From assembly GCA_016869735.1 (NCBI GenBank), contig VGDL01000034.1:1-38380 (forward strand): a stretch of DNA of 38,380 nucleotides, given 5' to 3'. The DNA is from Alphaproteobacteria bacterium. Its GTDB lineage: Bacteria > Pseudomonadota > Alphaproteobacteria > Acetobacterales > Acetobacteraceae. Below, in pieces: positions 1 through 8,404 of the stretch (position 1 is its first letter; each line of letters starts with the position of its first letter). Under the pieces are notes generated by a model that was given only the letters and a program-made list of their open reading frames with translations, did no database searches and had not been told where the DNA came from. A program made the translations under genes and the position numbers.

Positions 1-146
1 CAGCCGTGCGCCTGCAATCATGACCCGGCCTACAAATGTCCCATCCAGTCCCACCCCAGATCACGCGTAGGCGTGGGTAGAGACGTGGGTTCAAATGTGC
101 GGCTCGTCTATTTTTCTAATTAAATCAGATGTATAAAGTGAATGTA
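1..146. other. Unassigned left edge, downstream of tRNA-Ser
   Basis: No gene could be assigned. The minus strand has a short open stretch running off the left edge, too short to name. The segment lies just beyond the 3' end of a tRNA gene, a common integration site for mobile elements, but I found no copy of the tRNA 3' end in the same orientation here and no integrase sequence. Confidence 0.4.
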
Positions 147-237
147 TGGCGGATGAGGTGGGATTCGAACCCACGATACGCTTTTGACGTATACGCACTT
201 TCCAGGCGCGCGCCTTCGACCGCTCGGCCACCCATCC
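147..237 (-). tRNA. tRNA-Ser, anticodon GGA, CCA encoded
   Basis: The reverse complement folds as a class II tRNA. The 7-bp acceptor stem begins GGATGGG and pairs (one G-U) with CTCATCC, followed by discriminator G and an encoded CCA. The T arm is GTGGG-TTCGAAT-CCCAC. The anticodon loop CTGGAAA gives anticodon GGA, which reads UCC/UCU serine codons. A long variable arm lies between the anticodon and T arms, as expected for tRNA-Ser. The length of 91 nt including CCA fits the class. It stands alone with no neighbouring tRNA. Confidence 0.96.
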
Positions 238-596
238 AGATTTATAAGGCTTATTCGCCCCGTTTGAGCCCGCTGTCCAGTCTCCCTAGATCGCCCCCAA
301 GTAAACGGGAATTGAAATCGTCAGTTTTTGGCAAACCCGGGGCGGTTTAACTTCAACAAGGCACTCCCTCCCATGCCCAAAAGGGAAGGGGGCCGATCAT
401 TGGCTCAAATGGCTTGCGGTCTTGCGGATCCTTGCCCAGGTGGTGTGGCCAAGCATCCATTCCGCTGGCAAAATGACGGTCTTGGATGAAGCCTCAAGCT
501 AGCGCTCAGTGTTTGGCTTTTTGTGGTAATGTCGAGCAATCATGGAAACAAACGGCTCAACGCTCTCCGCCGTCTATGCTTTAGGGAAGATCAGCC
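238..596. other. Intergenic region between tRNA-Ser and usp
   Basis: The 359 bp between the 5' end of the tRNA gene and the stress-protein gene must hold the tRNA promoter (reading left) and the usp promoter (reading right). I see no convincing -35/-10 pair, no long inverted repeat and no open frame with a ribosome site. An AGGGA sequence just ahead of position 597 serves as the usp ribosome site. Confidence 0.5.
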
Positions 597-1430
597 ATGT
601 TGCGCAGTATTCTTCTGGCCCTGGATGACACGGAAGGTGCCATCGCCGCACGCGATTACGCCCTGGCACTGGCGCGCCATACTGGCGCGGTGCTGACGGC
701 GGCAGTTCTCATGGATCGCCCAGGCCTGATGGCCTCTCATGAGGCCGTGCCCCCTGGCGCCGCCGCCTTCAAGGAACGGCGCGATGCTGCCCTGCTGCGC
801 CAGGCGGAGGCTGCTGCGGCTGAAGCCCTGGCCGGGCTGCGCCAGGCTGCCGATGGCTTACCCTTCCAAGTGGTCACCCTGGAAGCCTCCCCAGCCCAGG
901 CATTGCTCGCCGCGGCGGGCGGGCATGACATGCTGGTCGTCGGCCGTGATTGCACCCTGGGGCGTGAGGAAGCCGATGACGGTCTCTCCCCCACTATCGA
1001 AGCCTTGCTGCATGACCGCACGCGCCCCTTGCTTGTCGTGCCGCCCGGCGCGCATTTTGACCCTGCCGCCGCTGCGCTGGTCGCTTATGATGGCTCAGCC
1101 GGCGCGATGCGCGCCGTGCAGCTTTTTGCCCTACTTGGTCTTGGGGGCTGTGGCGCCACGGTTTTGAGTGTCGCGGATGATGAGGCTGAAGCCGCCAGCT
1201 TGGCCGGCACGGCTGCCGGCTATTTGCAGCGCCATGCTGTGGCGGCGAAGGCGCTGCCCGTGGTCGGCACCCACCCTGTGGAAGCACTTTTGGCGGAAGC
1301 CGCAGCCATGCCGGCAGGGATGCTGGTGATGGGTGCCCATGAACACACCGGGCTGCGCGCGTTATTCACCGGTTCCGCCACCAAGCATCTGCTGCGCCGC
1401 GCGCCCTGCGCGATTTTCGCGGCGCATTGA
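597..1430 (+). CDS. Universal stress protein, tandem UspA domains
   Basis: A 277-residue protein of two UspA-fold halves. The first begins LRSILLALDD (about 2-150) and the second AALVAYDGSAGAMRAV (about 158-277). The C-terminal half keeps most of the nucleotide-binding signature G-x2-G-x9-G-S/T as MGAHEHTGLRALFTGS, but Glu stands where the second Gly usually is. The first half has only a degenerate version. Such proteins bind ATP or related ligands and help survival under stress; the ligand is unknown here. The ATG follows an AGGGA Shine-Dalgarno sequence. The gene is convergent with opgH, with only 10 bp between the stop codons and no clear terminator hairpin. Confidence 0.9.
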   Translation: MLRSILLALDDTEGAIAARDYALALARHTGAVLTAAVLMDRPGLMASHEAVPPGAAAFKERRDAALLRQAEAAAAEALAGLRQAADGLPFQVVTLEASPAQALLAAAGGHDMLVVGRDCTLGREEADDGLSPTIEALLHDRTRPLLVVPPGAHFDPAAAALVAYDGSAGAMRAVQLFALLGLGGCGATVLSVADDEAEAASLAGTAAGYLQRHAVAAKALPVVGTHPVEALLAEAAAMPAGMLVMGAHEHTGLRALFTGSATKHLLRRAPCAIFAAH

Positions 1431-1440
1431 AGGCCCCTTA

Positions 1441-3111
1441 TCAGGCGCGCGGTAATTCCTCCAGCAGCGCGCAAATCTGCTGGCGGACCAGCCATGCGGA
1501 AAACCGCGCATCCGCAGTCAGCATGGCAAAGGGAATAACGCCAAGCAGGCTGATCAGCACTGGCGCTACTATCAGCAACGCGGTGGAAGACACCGCCGCG
1601 AAAACAAAGGTCAGCGCCAAGCCTGCCAAACTAGGCGCCCAGAATTGCTTGAACGCATCCGCAAACCCAATGCCGCGTTCGCTGCGATTTTGTGGCGCCC
1701 ACCCCATGCGCACGCCAAATGGCATCGCGAGCAGAAACAGACATTGGCTCATCAATCGCGCCGGTTCCATGAAGGTGGTGAACATCACCTCGGCCAGCGC
1801 GCCGCGCAGGAACAAGGCGCGCCCACCATAACGCGCGGCAAGATCGGGCTTCAGCAAAACCTCGGCGTAGCCTGCAAGCTTCGCGGCATAGTGGCAGCAC
1901 CAGCCCGCCAAAAGCAGCGCGAGCAAGGCAACAATCGGCGTAGTGTCGCCCCCGCCGCCAAGGCCATTCCAGGCTGCCAGCAATAGGATGGCGACGTAAA
2001 AAGGCGCGCTCAAAAATAGCAGAATCGCCTGGATCAATTGCCAGCGCGCCATGGGTGTCAGGCCAGGCAGCCGCAGCAGCGCCACATATTGCATATTGCC
2101 CGCGGCCCAGCGCAGATCGCGCGTGATGAAATCACTATAGCTGGGCGGATTGCCTTCACTGCTGCCGGTATCATCGGGCAGCACGCGCACCTTCCATCCC
2201 GCGGCATGCAGGCGCGTGGCCTCCACCTGATCATGCGAAAGGATATGCGACCCATCGGGCAGGGTTTCCAACCGCGCATGGGCGCGAAAAGGCGCGATGC
2301 GGATCAGTGCGTTGTGGCCCCAATAAGGCCCCTCATCGCCCTGCCACCAGGCTTGTCCGGTGGCCCAGGCGCGCATGCCGTGGCGCATGCCGAATTGAAA
2401 CAGGCGCGGAAAGCCAGCCTTGGTCGGCCTGCCATGAATAAGTTGCTGCAAGATCGCGAGCTTCGGGTCCGCTTCCATGCAGGCGACCAGACGCAGCACC
2501 GCATCCGCCGTCATTTCAGAATCCGCATCCAGACACAGCATGAAATCATGCCCAGCCGCGTGTTGATCCAGAAACTCCATCACATTGCCGGATTTGAAGC
2601 CGGTGTTTTGCGCGCGGCGCCGGTAATGGGTTGCGATCGGTTGCGTGGCGGCAAAGGCGTGGCAGGCAGCTTCCTCGGCCACCGCGTCAGCGCCTTCGGG
2701 CGTGTCTGACAGGAACCAAAGCGAAAACCGCTCCGCCGCACTCGCCGCCGCAAGGCCAGAAAGCAAGCGCGTAAGTGGCGGCAGCACAAGCGCCATGTCT
2801 TCACGCCGGATGCAAATGGCAATGGCGGTACGGGCTTGCGGCAAACCATGGCGCGTGGCGGAAAGCGCTGGTAGGACAGCGGTGATGGGGTCGCGCGCAA
2901 ACAGCAATATGCCAAGCCCGATCAGCGCATTGCCCGCTGATAGCGCGGCCCAGGGCAGCGTGCCCGCAATGCAGATCAGGATCAGGATTTCCGCGACTGT
3001 CCACCCACCAGGCGCAAGCGTTGCCCAGGCAAGCCAGAACAACCCAGCCATGATGACCAAGGCAAGGGCGAGAAAGGCGAAACGTCGCGGCAGGATGGAC
3101 GCTTTGATCAC
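1441..3111 (-). CDS. opgH: OpgH/MdoH-type glucan glucosyltransferase
   Basis: A 556-residue inner-membrane GT2-family transferase resembling OpgH, which polymerises UDP-glucose into the osmoregulated periplasmic glucan backbone. Two membrane segments (about 11-32 and 39-72) precede the cytosolic catalytic domain with LSD (Asp136), the metal-binding LDADS (Asp195/197), HD at 293-294 and RDLRW at 331-335, the QxxRW-like acceptor motif. Several C-terminal membrane segments follow. E. coli OpgH is near 850 residues; this one lacks the long N-terminal cytoplasmic part and some C-terminal sequence, as short alphaproteobacterial forms do. The start is GTG at 3111 with a weak ribosome site. No opgG is adjacent. 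The gene lies 50 bp downstream of a Bug binding-protein gene. Confidence 0.85.
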   Translation of the reverse strand: MIKASILPRRFAFLALALVIMAGLFWLAWATLAPGGWTVAEILILICIAGTLPWAALSAGNALIGLGILLFARDPITAVLPALSATRHGLPQARTAIAICIRREDMALVLPPLTRLLSGLAAASAAERFSLWFLSDTPEGADAVAEEAACHAFAATQPIATHYRRRAQNTGFKSGNVMEFLDQHAAGHDFMLCLDADSEMTADAVLRLVACMEADPKLAILQQLIHGRPTKAGFPRLFQFGMRHGMRAWATGQAWWQGDEGPYWGHNALIRIAPFRAHARLETLPDGSHILSHDQVEATRLHAAGWKVRVLPDDTGSSEGNPPSYSDFITRDLRWAAGNMQYVALLRLPGLTPMARWQLIQAILLFLSAPFYVAILLLAAWNGLGGGGDTTPIVALLALLLAGWCCHYAAKLAGYAEVLLKPDLAARYGGRALFLRGALAEVMFTTFMEPARLMSQCLFLLAMPFGVRMGWAPQNRSERGIGFADAFKQFWAPSLAGLALTFVFAAVSSTALLIVAPVLISLLGVIPFAMLTADARFSAWLVRQQICALLEELPRA

Positions 3112-3161
3112 AGCGCCCGCTTATGCCGTGACCAAAGCGGCTTGGCGATACTCCGCGGGCG

Positions 3162-4133
3162 TCAGTCTATCTGCGCCCCGGAAGCGCGCACCACCGGCGC
3201 CCAGATTTCTACCTCGCGGCGCATGAAGGCGTCGTATTCTGCCGGGCCAAGCGGCCAAGGTTCCGCGCCGTAATCGCGCACCCGCTGCGCGATGGCGGGA
3301 TCGTTGAGTGCAGCCACAACTTCCGCCCCCAGCCTTGCGCGAATGGCCGCCGGTACTGCGGCGGGGGCGACAATTCCATACCAGGAAGCGACATCGAAAT
3401 TCGGTACCCCCTGTTCCTGAAGGCTTGGCACTTCCGGCATGGTGCTGGAACGCTTTGCGGTCGAAACCCCAAGCGCCTTTAGCAAGCCACCCAAAACCTG
3501 CTGGCGCGATGCGGGCGCGTTATCAATGGCGAACAGGGTTTCGCCATTCATCACCGCCGCCATGGAAGGTGCGGTGCCACGATAGGGCACATGCGTCACC
3601 TCAATTCCCATGCGCATGCCAAACAACAGCCCCGAAAGATGCGAAGACGTGCCCGACCCGGCCGAGGAAAAATTCGCGCGCGCCGGATTCGCCTTGCAGA
3701 AAGCGACCAATTCCGCGACCGATTTGATTGGGCTGTCACCCTTGATGATCAGCACATTCGGCATGGCCGCAATGCGCGCCACCCCCGGCAAATCCTTGAG
3801 CGGATCAAAGGAAAGCCGCCGATACAGCGTCGGTCCAATCCCGTGGGACGCGATGTGATTGACGTAATAGGTGTAGCCATCCGGCGCTGACCGTGCCGTG
3901 ATCTCTGCCCCCACCATGCCGCCTGCCCCGGGGCGTGGGTCTATCACTATGGGCTGGCCGAGCCTTTCGCGGAGCCGGTTTTCCATCATGCGGAGGAAGA
4001 TATCAGAAACCCCGCCGGCGGCGCCGCCAATTACAAAGCGTAACGGCTTATCCGGCCAGCTGCCCTGCGCCTTCACCGACGGCGCGGCCAAAAGCGTCGC
4101 ACTTGCCGCGAAGATGCTTCTGCGCCTGATCAT
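3162..4133 (-). CDS. Bug/TctC-family periplasmic substrate-binding protein
   Basis: A 323-residue protein with a signal peptide (RRRSIFAASATLLAAPSVKA, cleavage near residue 22) and the tripartite tricarboxylate receptor fold. Family marks are the opening WPDKPLRFVIGGAAGG, the DPRPGAGGMVGAEI segment and PEVPSLQEQGVPNF in the second lobe. These receptors bind carboxylates or other small acids for TctAB-type transporters or as orphan sensors. No tctA/tctB lies nearby, so the ligand and partner cannot be told; expansions of orphan Bug genes are typical of Acetobacteraceae and Burkholderiales. It precedes opgH on the same strand. Confidence 0.9.
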   Translation of the reverse strand: MIRRRSIFAASATLLAAPSVKAQGSWPDKPLRFVIGGAAGGVSDIFLRMMENRLRERLGQPIVIDPRPGAGGMVGAEITARSAPDGYTYYVNHIASHGIGPTLYRRLSFDPLKDLPGVARIAAMPNVLIIKGDSPIKSVAELVAFCKANPARANFSSAGSGTSSHLSGLLFGMRMGIEVTHVPYRGTAPSMAAVMNGETLFAIDNAPASRQQVLGGLLKALGVSTAKRSSTMPEVPSLQEQGVPNFDVASWYGIVAPAAVPAAIRARLGAEVVAALNDPAIAQRVRDYGAEPWPLGPAEYDAFMRREVEIWAPVVRASGAQID

Positions 4134-4202
4134 GACCTATCCCCCCATATTTGGCTTCATTGATGGGAAGCCTAACATGGAATCCCCTGCTGGGAAGCGG
4201 GA

Positions 4203-5891
4203 TCAGGCAATCGCCAACAGGACCGTGAAGCGCGCACCGGTCACGGCGCCACTCGCGTCCCGGATATTCTCCGCCGATATGCGCCCGCGCAGCCCTTCAA
4301 CAATCTGTCGGCTAATGGAAAGCCCCAGGCCTGAATGCTGGCCGAAACGTTCTCCGCTTGGGCGTTCGGAATAGAAACGTTCGAAAATACCCTCAAGCTT
4401 CTGTTCGGGAATGCCGGGGCCTTCATCTTCCACCACCACTTCCATCATGGGGCCGGCGGGGCGCGCGGTGACTTTCACCGTGCCATGAGGCGGGCTAAAG
4501 GAAAGCGCATTGCCGAGCAGGTTACGAAATACCTGCACAATGCGCCCTTCAACGCCGCGCACCACCAGGGGGCCTTCAGGTGCTTCCAGCACTACCACCG
4601 CGTCATCCTCATCGCGCGTTGCAGCGTGCAGTTCGGCAAGTGCCGTCAGGATGGGCGCTATATCCACCGGCGTTGAGACGGTGCGCGACAATTCCGCATC
4701 CACCCGTGATGAATCGCTGATATCGCCAATCAGCCGGTCCATGCGCACCGCATCATCGGCGATGATCGCCAGCAACCGGGCGCGGCTTGCCGGGTCTTCC
4801 ACACGGCGCAGCGTTTCAATGGCGCTCCGTACACTTGTCAGCGGGTTGCGTAATTCATGTGCCACATCGGCAGCGAAGCGTTCATTGGCGTCAATGCGCG
4901 CCCAAAGTGCGCGGGCTGAGTTCTGCAAATCCCGCGCCAGCACGCCGATTTCATCATTGCGCCTCAGCAGTGCGTCGGGCACGGATTGCGCGCGCCCTTC
5001 GCCTTCGCGGATGCGCTGTGTGGCGCGCGCCAAATCAAGCATGGGTGTGGCGATGGTGCGGGACAGATAAAGCGATAGCGCCACGGTCAGGATCAGTGCG
5101 GTTGCGAAAAGCAGCAGCACCGAAGCGCGGATTTCAAACAGCCGCCGATCTACTTCACGCGCTTCACGCGTCAGCAGCACAATGCCGACACTTTGCGTGC
5201 CGCGCCGCGCCGGTTCCGCGACACTCACCAGCAAGCGGCCATCGGCGCTGCGGCGGATATAGGGGGTGACGCCGCCTTCCAGCGCCATGCGCAATTCCTC
5301 CCGCCGATCGGGGCCAAGATCGGGCAGCCAATCGAAATCCGGCGCATCGGGCGCGCTATCCACCACCATCCCAGGCCCGCCACGCCCGCGCAGCAAGGCG
5401 GGGACAATGCCGACCAGTTTTTCGTAAATGCCGGCCACGGTGGAAGTCAGCGCGCCGCGCGGTTCGGGCGGTGGCAGGGGTTCTGCAATCACCGCACCGC
5501 CGGCACCATTGCGGATCCGGCTATCGGCCACCAGCAACCCGGCTGTGTCCAAAAGCCGCGCCTGGGTATTGGGCGATGGGTCCACCAGGCGCCGCAACAA
5601 TGGCCGCGCCGCTTCCAATTGCAGCACATAGCGTTCGCCTTCCGGCCGCACCGCGGCTTCGGCAATGGCGCCGGCATAGATGCGCGCCTGGGTGCGCATG
5701 GCCTCAACCTCCGCGCCCAGAAGCGCGTTCTGGTATTGGTCAAGATACAGCAGGGAAGCCGCCAGCAGCGCGGGCGGCAGCGCATTCAGCAGCAGAATGC
5801 GCCTGAGCAGCGGCGAAAAGCCGCGCTTTGCCTGTTCCGGCGAGGCTTCGGTTTCGGAAAGACGATCAAGTGACGGGGAGATATCGGGCAC
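4203..5891 (-). CDS. ChvG/ExoS-like sensor histidine kinase
   Basis: A 562-residue membrane kinase. Membrane segments lie at about 32-50 and 256-277, flanking a periplasmic sensor of about 200 residues. HAMP follows at about 278-330, then the dimerisation domain with the phospho-acceptor in DVAHELRNPLTSVRSA (His345), the N box NLLGNALSF, the G1 box DEGPGIPE and the G2 region GLGLSISRQIVEGL. Sensor layout and motifs resemble ChvG, which senses acid or envelope state and phosphorylates ChvI. The usual chvI and HPr-kinase neighbours are absent, so the response regulator must be encoded elsewhere. The start is GTG at 5891 behind AAGGGAG. A strong inverted repeat separates it from DUF805 upstream. 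Confidence 0.88.
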   Translation of the reverse strand: MPDISPSLDRLSETEASPEQAKRGFSPLLRRILLLNALPPALLAASLLYLDQYQNALLGAEVEAMRTQARIYAGAIAEAAVRPEGERYVLQLEAARPLLRRLVDPSPNTQARLLDTAGLLVADSRIRNGAGGAVIAEPLPPPEPRGALTSTVAGIYEKLVGIVPALLRGRGGPGMVVDSAPDAPDFDWLPDLGPDRREELRMALEGGVTPYIRRSADGRLLVSVAEPARRGTQSVGIVLLTREAREVDRRLFEIRASVLLLFATALILTVALSLYLSRTIATPMLDLARATQRIREGEGRAQSVPDALLRRNDEIGVLARDLQNSARALWARIDANERFAADVAHELRNPLTSVRSAIETLRRVEDPASRARLLAIIADDAVRMDRLIGDISDSSRVDAELSRTVSTPVDIAPILTALAELHAATRDEDDAVVVLEAPEGPLVVRGVEGRIVQVFRNLLGNALSFSPPHGTVKVTARPAGPMMEVVVEDEGPGIPEQKLEGIFERFYSERPSGERFGQHSGLGLSISRQIVEGLRGRISAENIRDASGAVTGARFTVLLAIA

Positions 5892-5902
5892 GACGCTCCC
5901 TT

Positions 5903-5948
5903 AAAGCATTCTTGGGCCAAGTGGCATCACATGGCCCAACAACGCTCT
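5903..5948. repeat. Imperfect 17-bp inverted repeat between DUF805 and the kinase gene
   Basis: Arms at 5903-5919 and 5932-5948 match at 14 of 17 positions with a perfect inner 8 bp (TTGGGCCA/TGGCCCAA) and a 12-nt loop. It overlaps the DUF805 stop codon and ends just before the ribosome site of the kinase gene. No T-run follows, so it is a poor classical terminator. It could attenuate read-through or be a dispersed palindromic element; its outer AGAGCGTT resembles AGAGCATT at 37793. Confidence 0.7.
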
Positions 5949-6492
5949 AGCCCCGGCGAATGGGCGGAACGCTGCCCCCGCCTTGAGGCGGCGGCGGTGC
6001 GCCCCAACCACCGGAAGGCGGCGGGGGAGGGTTTTGCGGCTGCCATCCACCCGGCGCTTGCGGCGGATAGGGCGGCTGATAGCCCCCGCCATAACCCCCG
6101 GGCGGAAGCTCTGGCGCCAAAGGGTCCGGACCGAAGCGGTTGGGGCCAGGCGTGCCGCGTAGGAAACCAACAACAATAAAGGCCCAGATGGCGCCGATGA
6201 CGGGAATGAAATTCACCAGAACCCACCAGCCAGATTTATCTCGGTCATGCCAACGTTTGGCCTGCCCAGCGAGGCCCACCCATAGCCCCACCAAAGCGGC
6301 AATGATGGAAAACGGTCCCATGCCAACCTCCCCCATGCCGGATTTATCGGGCAGGGCTTTCTGAGGAACGGAGAACTGCCCATCCAGAGCGCTGGCGGCG
6401 ATATTGATGCCAATAGGGATCAGAAAATAAAAAATCCACCAGGTCTTGCGGCTGATACGGCCATTGAAGCTGAACCATTGCGCCAGGGTCAT
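5947..6492 (-). CDS. DUF805 membrane protein with Pro/Gly-rich tail
   Basis: A 181-residue protein. Residues 1-120 are the DUF805 domain: FNGRISRKTWWIFYF, then hydrophobic stretches and the characteristic RWHDRDKSGWW motif before a last membrane segment (FIPVIGAIWAFIVVGFL) and GTPGPNRFGPDPL. The last 55 residues are a low-complexity Pro/Gly/Gln tail with PPPP runs, presumably cytoplasmic and disordered. The function of DUF805 proteins is unknown. The ATG at 6492 has a strong GGAGG ribosome site. It lies in the same direction as the sensor kinase 55 bp downstream. Confidence 0.9.
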   Translation of the reverse strand: MTLAQWFSFNGRISRKTWWIFYFLIPIGINIAASALDGQFSVPQKALPDKSGMGEVGMGPFSIIAALVGLWVGLAGQAKRWHDRDKSGWWVLVNFIPVIGAIWAFIVVGFLRGTPGPNRFGPDPLAPELPPGGYGGGYQPPYPPQAPGGWQPQNPPPPPSGGWGAPPPPQGGGSVPPIRRG

Positions 6493-6549
6493 CGGCCTTC
6501 CTCCAAAGGTTTGCGCAATAAGCCTATCGCGGATCCTGCCCCAAGGGAA

Positions 6550-7206
6550 TCACCGCTCACCCCCCAACAACAACCCCGGCAGCGCAGCCATATCCGCGAA
6601 TGGCTCCGCGCCATGTGCCGCCAGCACCGCAGCCGGGCTTTCATGGCAAAAACCCATCACACGGCAGCCCGCCGCACGCCCCGCGCGCACACCGGGCACG
6701 CTATCTTCAATCACCACGCAATCCTCGGGCGCCGCGCCACAGGCCGCCGCCGCCGCCAGATAAATATCCGGCCAGGGTTTGGGGCGCGGCACATCCTCAT
6801 AGGAAAACACCCGCCCGGCGAAAATCTGCGCCAATCCCAGGCTCCGCATCTTCGCTGCCAATTCAAAGCGCGCGGAGTTGGACGCCACGGCCACCGGCAC
6901 ACCCGCCGCAGCCAAGGCGCGCACCGCTTCCACGGCACCTGGAATGGCGAGCGTTTCTTCCGCCATGCGCCGCGCGATCAGGGTCGAGATTTCCTGCCCC
7001 CAATCAGGCGGCAGCAGCCCAACGCGCGCTTCAATTCGCGGCAGCATATCGGGCAGCGCCATGCCCAGAAACGTCTCTCGCGCCTCGGCCGCTGTCATGG
7101 GCCAGCCGCGCAGAGTCATTTCCTCCGCCACAATGCTATTCACCACCAATTCAGTGTCGGCGAGCACACCATCGCAATCAAATAGAATGGCGGCGGGGCG
7201 CGTCAT
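6550..7206 (-). CDS. HAD-superfamily phosphatase, phosphoglycolate-phosphatase-like
   Basis: A 218-residue haloacid dehalogenase hydrolase of the beta-phosphoglucomutase/phosphoglycolate phosphatase group. Motif I is LFDCDGVLADTE (nucleophile Asp10, general acid Asp12), followed by a helical cap at about 18-80, motif II VASNSARF, motif III Lys in RPKPWPDIYLAAA and motif IV VIEDSVPGV. It should hydrolyse a small sugar- or acid-phosphate; the substrate cannot be read from sequence. Its ATG overlaps the hemH stop codon in ATGA, so it is probably translated together with hemH. Confidence 0.9.
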   Translation of the reverse strand: MTRPAAILFDCDGVLADTELVVNSIVAEEMTLRGWPMTAAEARETFLGMALPDMLPRIEARVGLLPPDWGQEISTLIARRMAEETLAIPGAVEAVRALAAAGVPVAVASNSARFELAAKMRSLGLAQIFAGRVFSYEDVPRPKPWPDIYLAAAAACGAAPEDCVVIEDSVPGVRAGRAAGCRVMGFCHESPAAVLAAHGAEPFADMAALPGLLLGGER

Positions 7207-8321
7207 GCCTCGGCTTTGGCGCGCGCCAGATTATCCACGCGCAGCTTTTCATGCGGGCAATCGCGATGCTGCTTTGGGCATTGCCGCCCGCCGCCGAAGG
7301 AACACAGGCTGCGCCCGGATTGAAAGGCGCCCCGCACCAGCTGCGCGAGGGACGCGATGAAGGCCGGATCACTATTCTGCGCCGGCACGCGGAAATAGCC
7401 GGGAATGCCGAGATGCTCAGCTTCTTCCCGATATTCCACGTCCAATTCCACCAGGGTTTCGGAATGTTCTGAGACAAAGGCGATTGGGCAGATCAGGATC
7501 GCGACCTTTTCTTCCGCCGCGCGTTCAATCTCGCCTTCCGTGGAAGGCCCGATCCAGACCTGCGGTGTGACGCGCGATTGATAGCAGACAATGTGATCAA
7601 GCTCCGGCATCGCCAATTCAGCGACCACGGCGGCCACGGTCTGTTCCACCTGCCATTGATAGGGATCACCCGCTTTCACAATCGATTCCGGCAGGCCATG
7701 GGCGGAAAACAACACGCGCAGCGGCACTTCCGGCGGCAATTCAGCCCGCGCCTTGGCATAGGCTTCCCGCACCAGCCGCGCGGTAGCTGCTGCAAAACCC
7801 TGATCCGAATGCCAGCAACACAGCGCCGTGGTTGGCACATCAAGCCCGATCTTGCGCGTGGCATCCTGCCAGGCAATCAGGCTTGAACCCGTGGTTGTCG
7901 TGGAGAATTGCGGATAGAGTGGCACCAGCAATACGCGATCCGGCGCCCAATCCTTCACGGCGCGGGCGCATTCGTCGCTCATTGGGTGCCAATAGCGCAT
8001 GGCGACGAAGCAGCGTGCCTCGGTCCCGGCTTCATCGGCCAAAGCCGCTTCCAGGCTGCTTGCCTGTTCTTCTGTCAGTTCCCTGAGCGGCGAACGCCCG
8101 CCCAGCACAGCGTAGTTTTCCTGCGCCGGCTTGGTGCGGCGCCAGGCGATCAGCCGGCCAAGCCAGGGACGAATGAAGCCCGGCACGCGCAAAATGGCCG
8201 GGTCCGTGAACAGGTTCACCAGGAATGGCCGCACGCTTTCGGGCGCATCGGGGCCACCGAGGTTGAAAAGCACGATGGCCAAGCGTTCCCGGCGCGGTGA
8301 GACAGGCATCATCTGGTTCAT
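7203..8321 (-). CDS. hemH: Ferrochelatase
   Basis: A 372-residue enzyme inserting Fe2+ into protoporphyrin IX, the last step of protoheme synthesis. Visible family motifs are LFNLGGPDAPESV near the N terminus, VPLYPQFSTTTTGSS, the active-site FSAHGLPESIVKAGDPY, YQSRVTPQVWIGPST and the metal-site SEHSETLVELD. The C terminus has three closely spaced cysteines (CSFGGGRQCPKQHRDC). Some alphaproteobacterial ferrochelatases carry a [2Fe-2S] cluster, so a cluster here is plausible but unproven. The ATG at 8321 has only a weak GGGG ribosome site after a short hairpin (8324-8346). secB lies upstream on the same strand. Confidence 0.96.
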   Translation of the reverse strand: MNQMMPVSPRRERLAIVLFNLGGPDAPESVRPFLVNLFTDPAILRVPGFIRPWLGRLIAWRRTKPAQENYAVLGGRSPLRELTEEQASSLEAALADEAGTEARCFVAMRYWHPMSDECARAVKDWAPDRVLLVPLYPQFSTTTTGSSLIAWQDATRKIGLDVPTTALCCWHSDQGFAAATARLVREAYAKARAELPPEVPLRVLFSAHGLPESIVKAGDPYQWQVEQTVAAVVAELAMPELDHIVCYQSRVTPQVWIGPSTEGEIERAAEEKVAILICPIAFVSEHSETLVELDVEYREEAEHLGIPGYFRVPAQNSDPAFIASLAQLVRGAFQSGRSLCSFGGGRQCPKQHRDCPHEKLRVDNLARAKAEA

Positions 8322-8404
8322 AAGCCCCGAGATGACATGCCGGGGCTGGGGGTCAAGGGTTCAACCCGGCGAGAAGCGTGATTTTTCACCCGCTAACGCC
8401 TGTT

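Noticed and set aside
1-146. Phage or island attachment site beside tRNA-Ser
   Set aside because: No same-orientation copy of the tRNA 3' end and no integrase was found; a T-arm-like GTGGGTTCAAAT at about 95-106 is on the opposite strand and imperfect.
129-350. Plus-strand open frame over the tRNA-Ser gene
   Set aside because: It lies antisense across a well-formed tRNA and shows no protein-family character.
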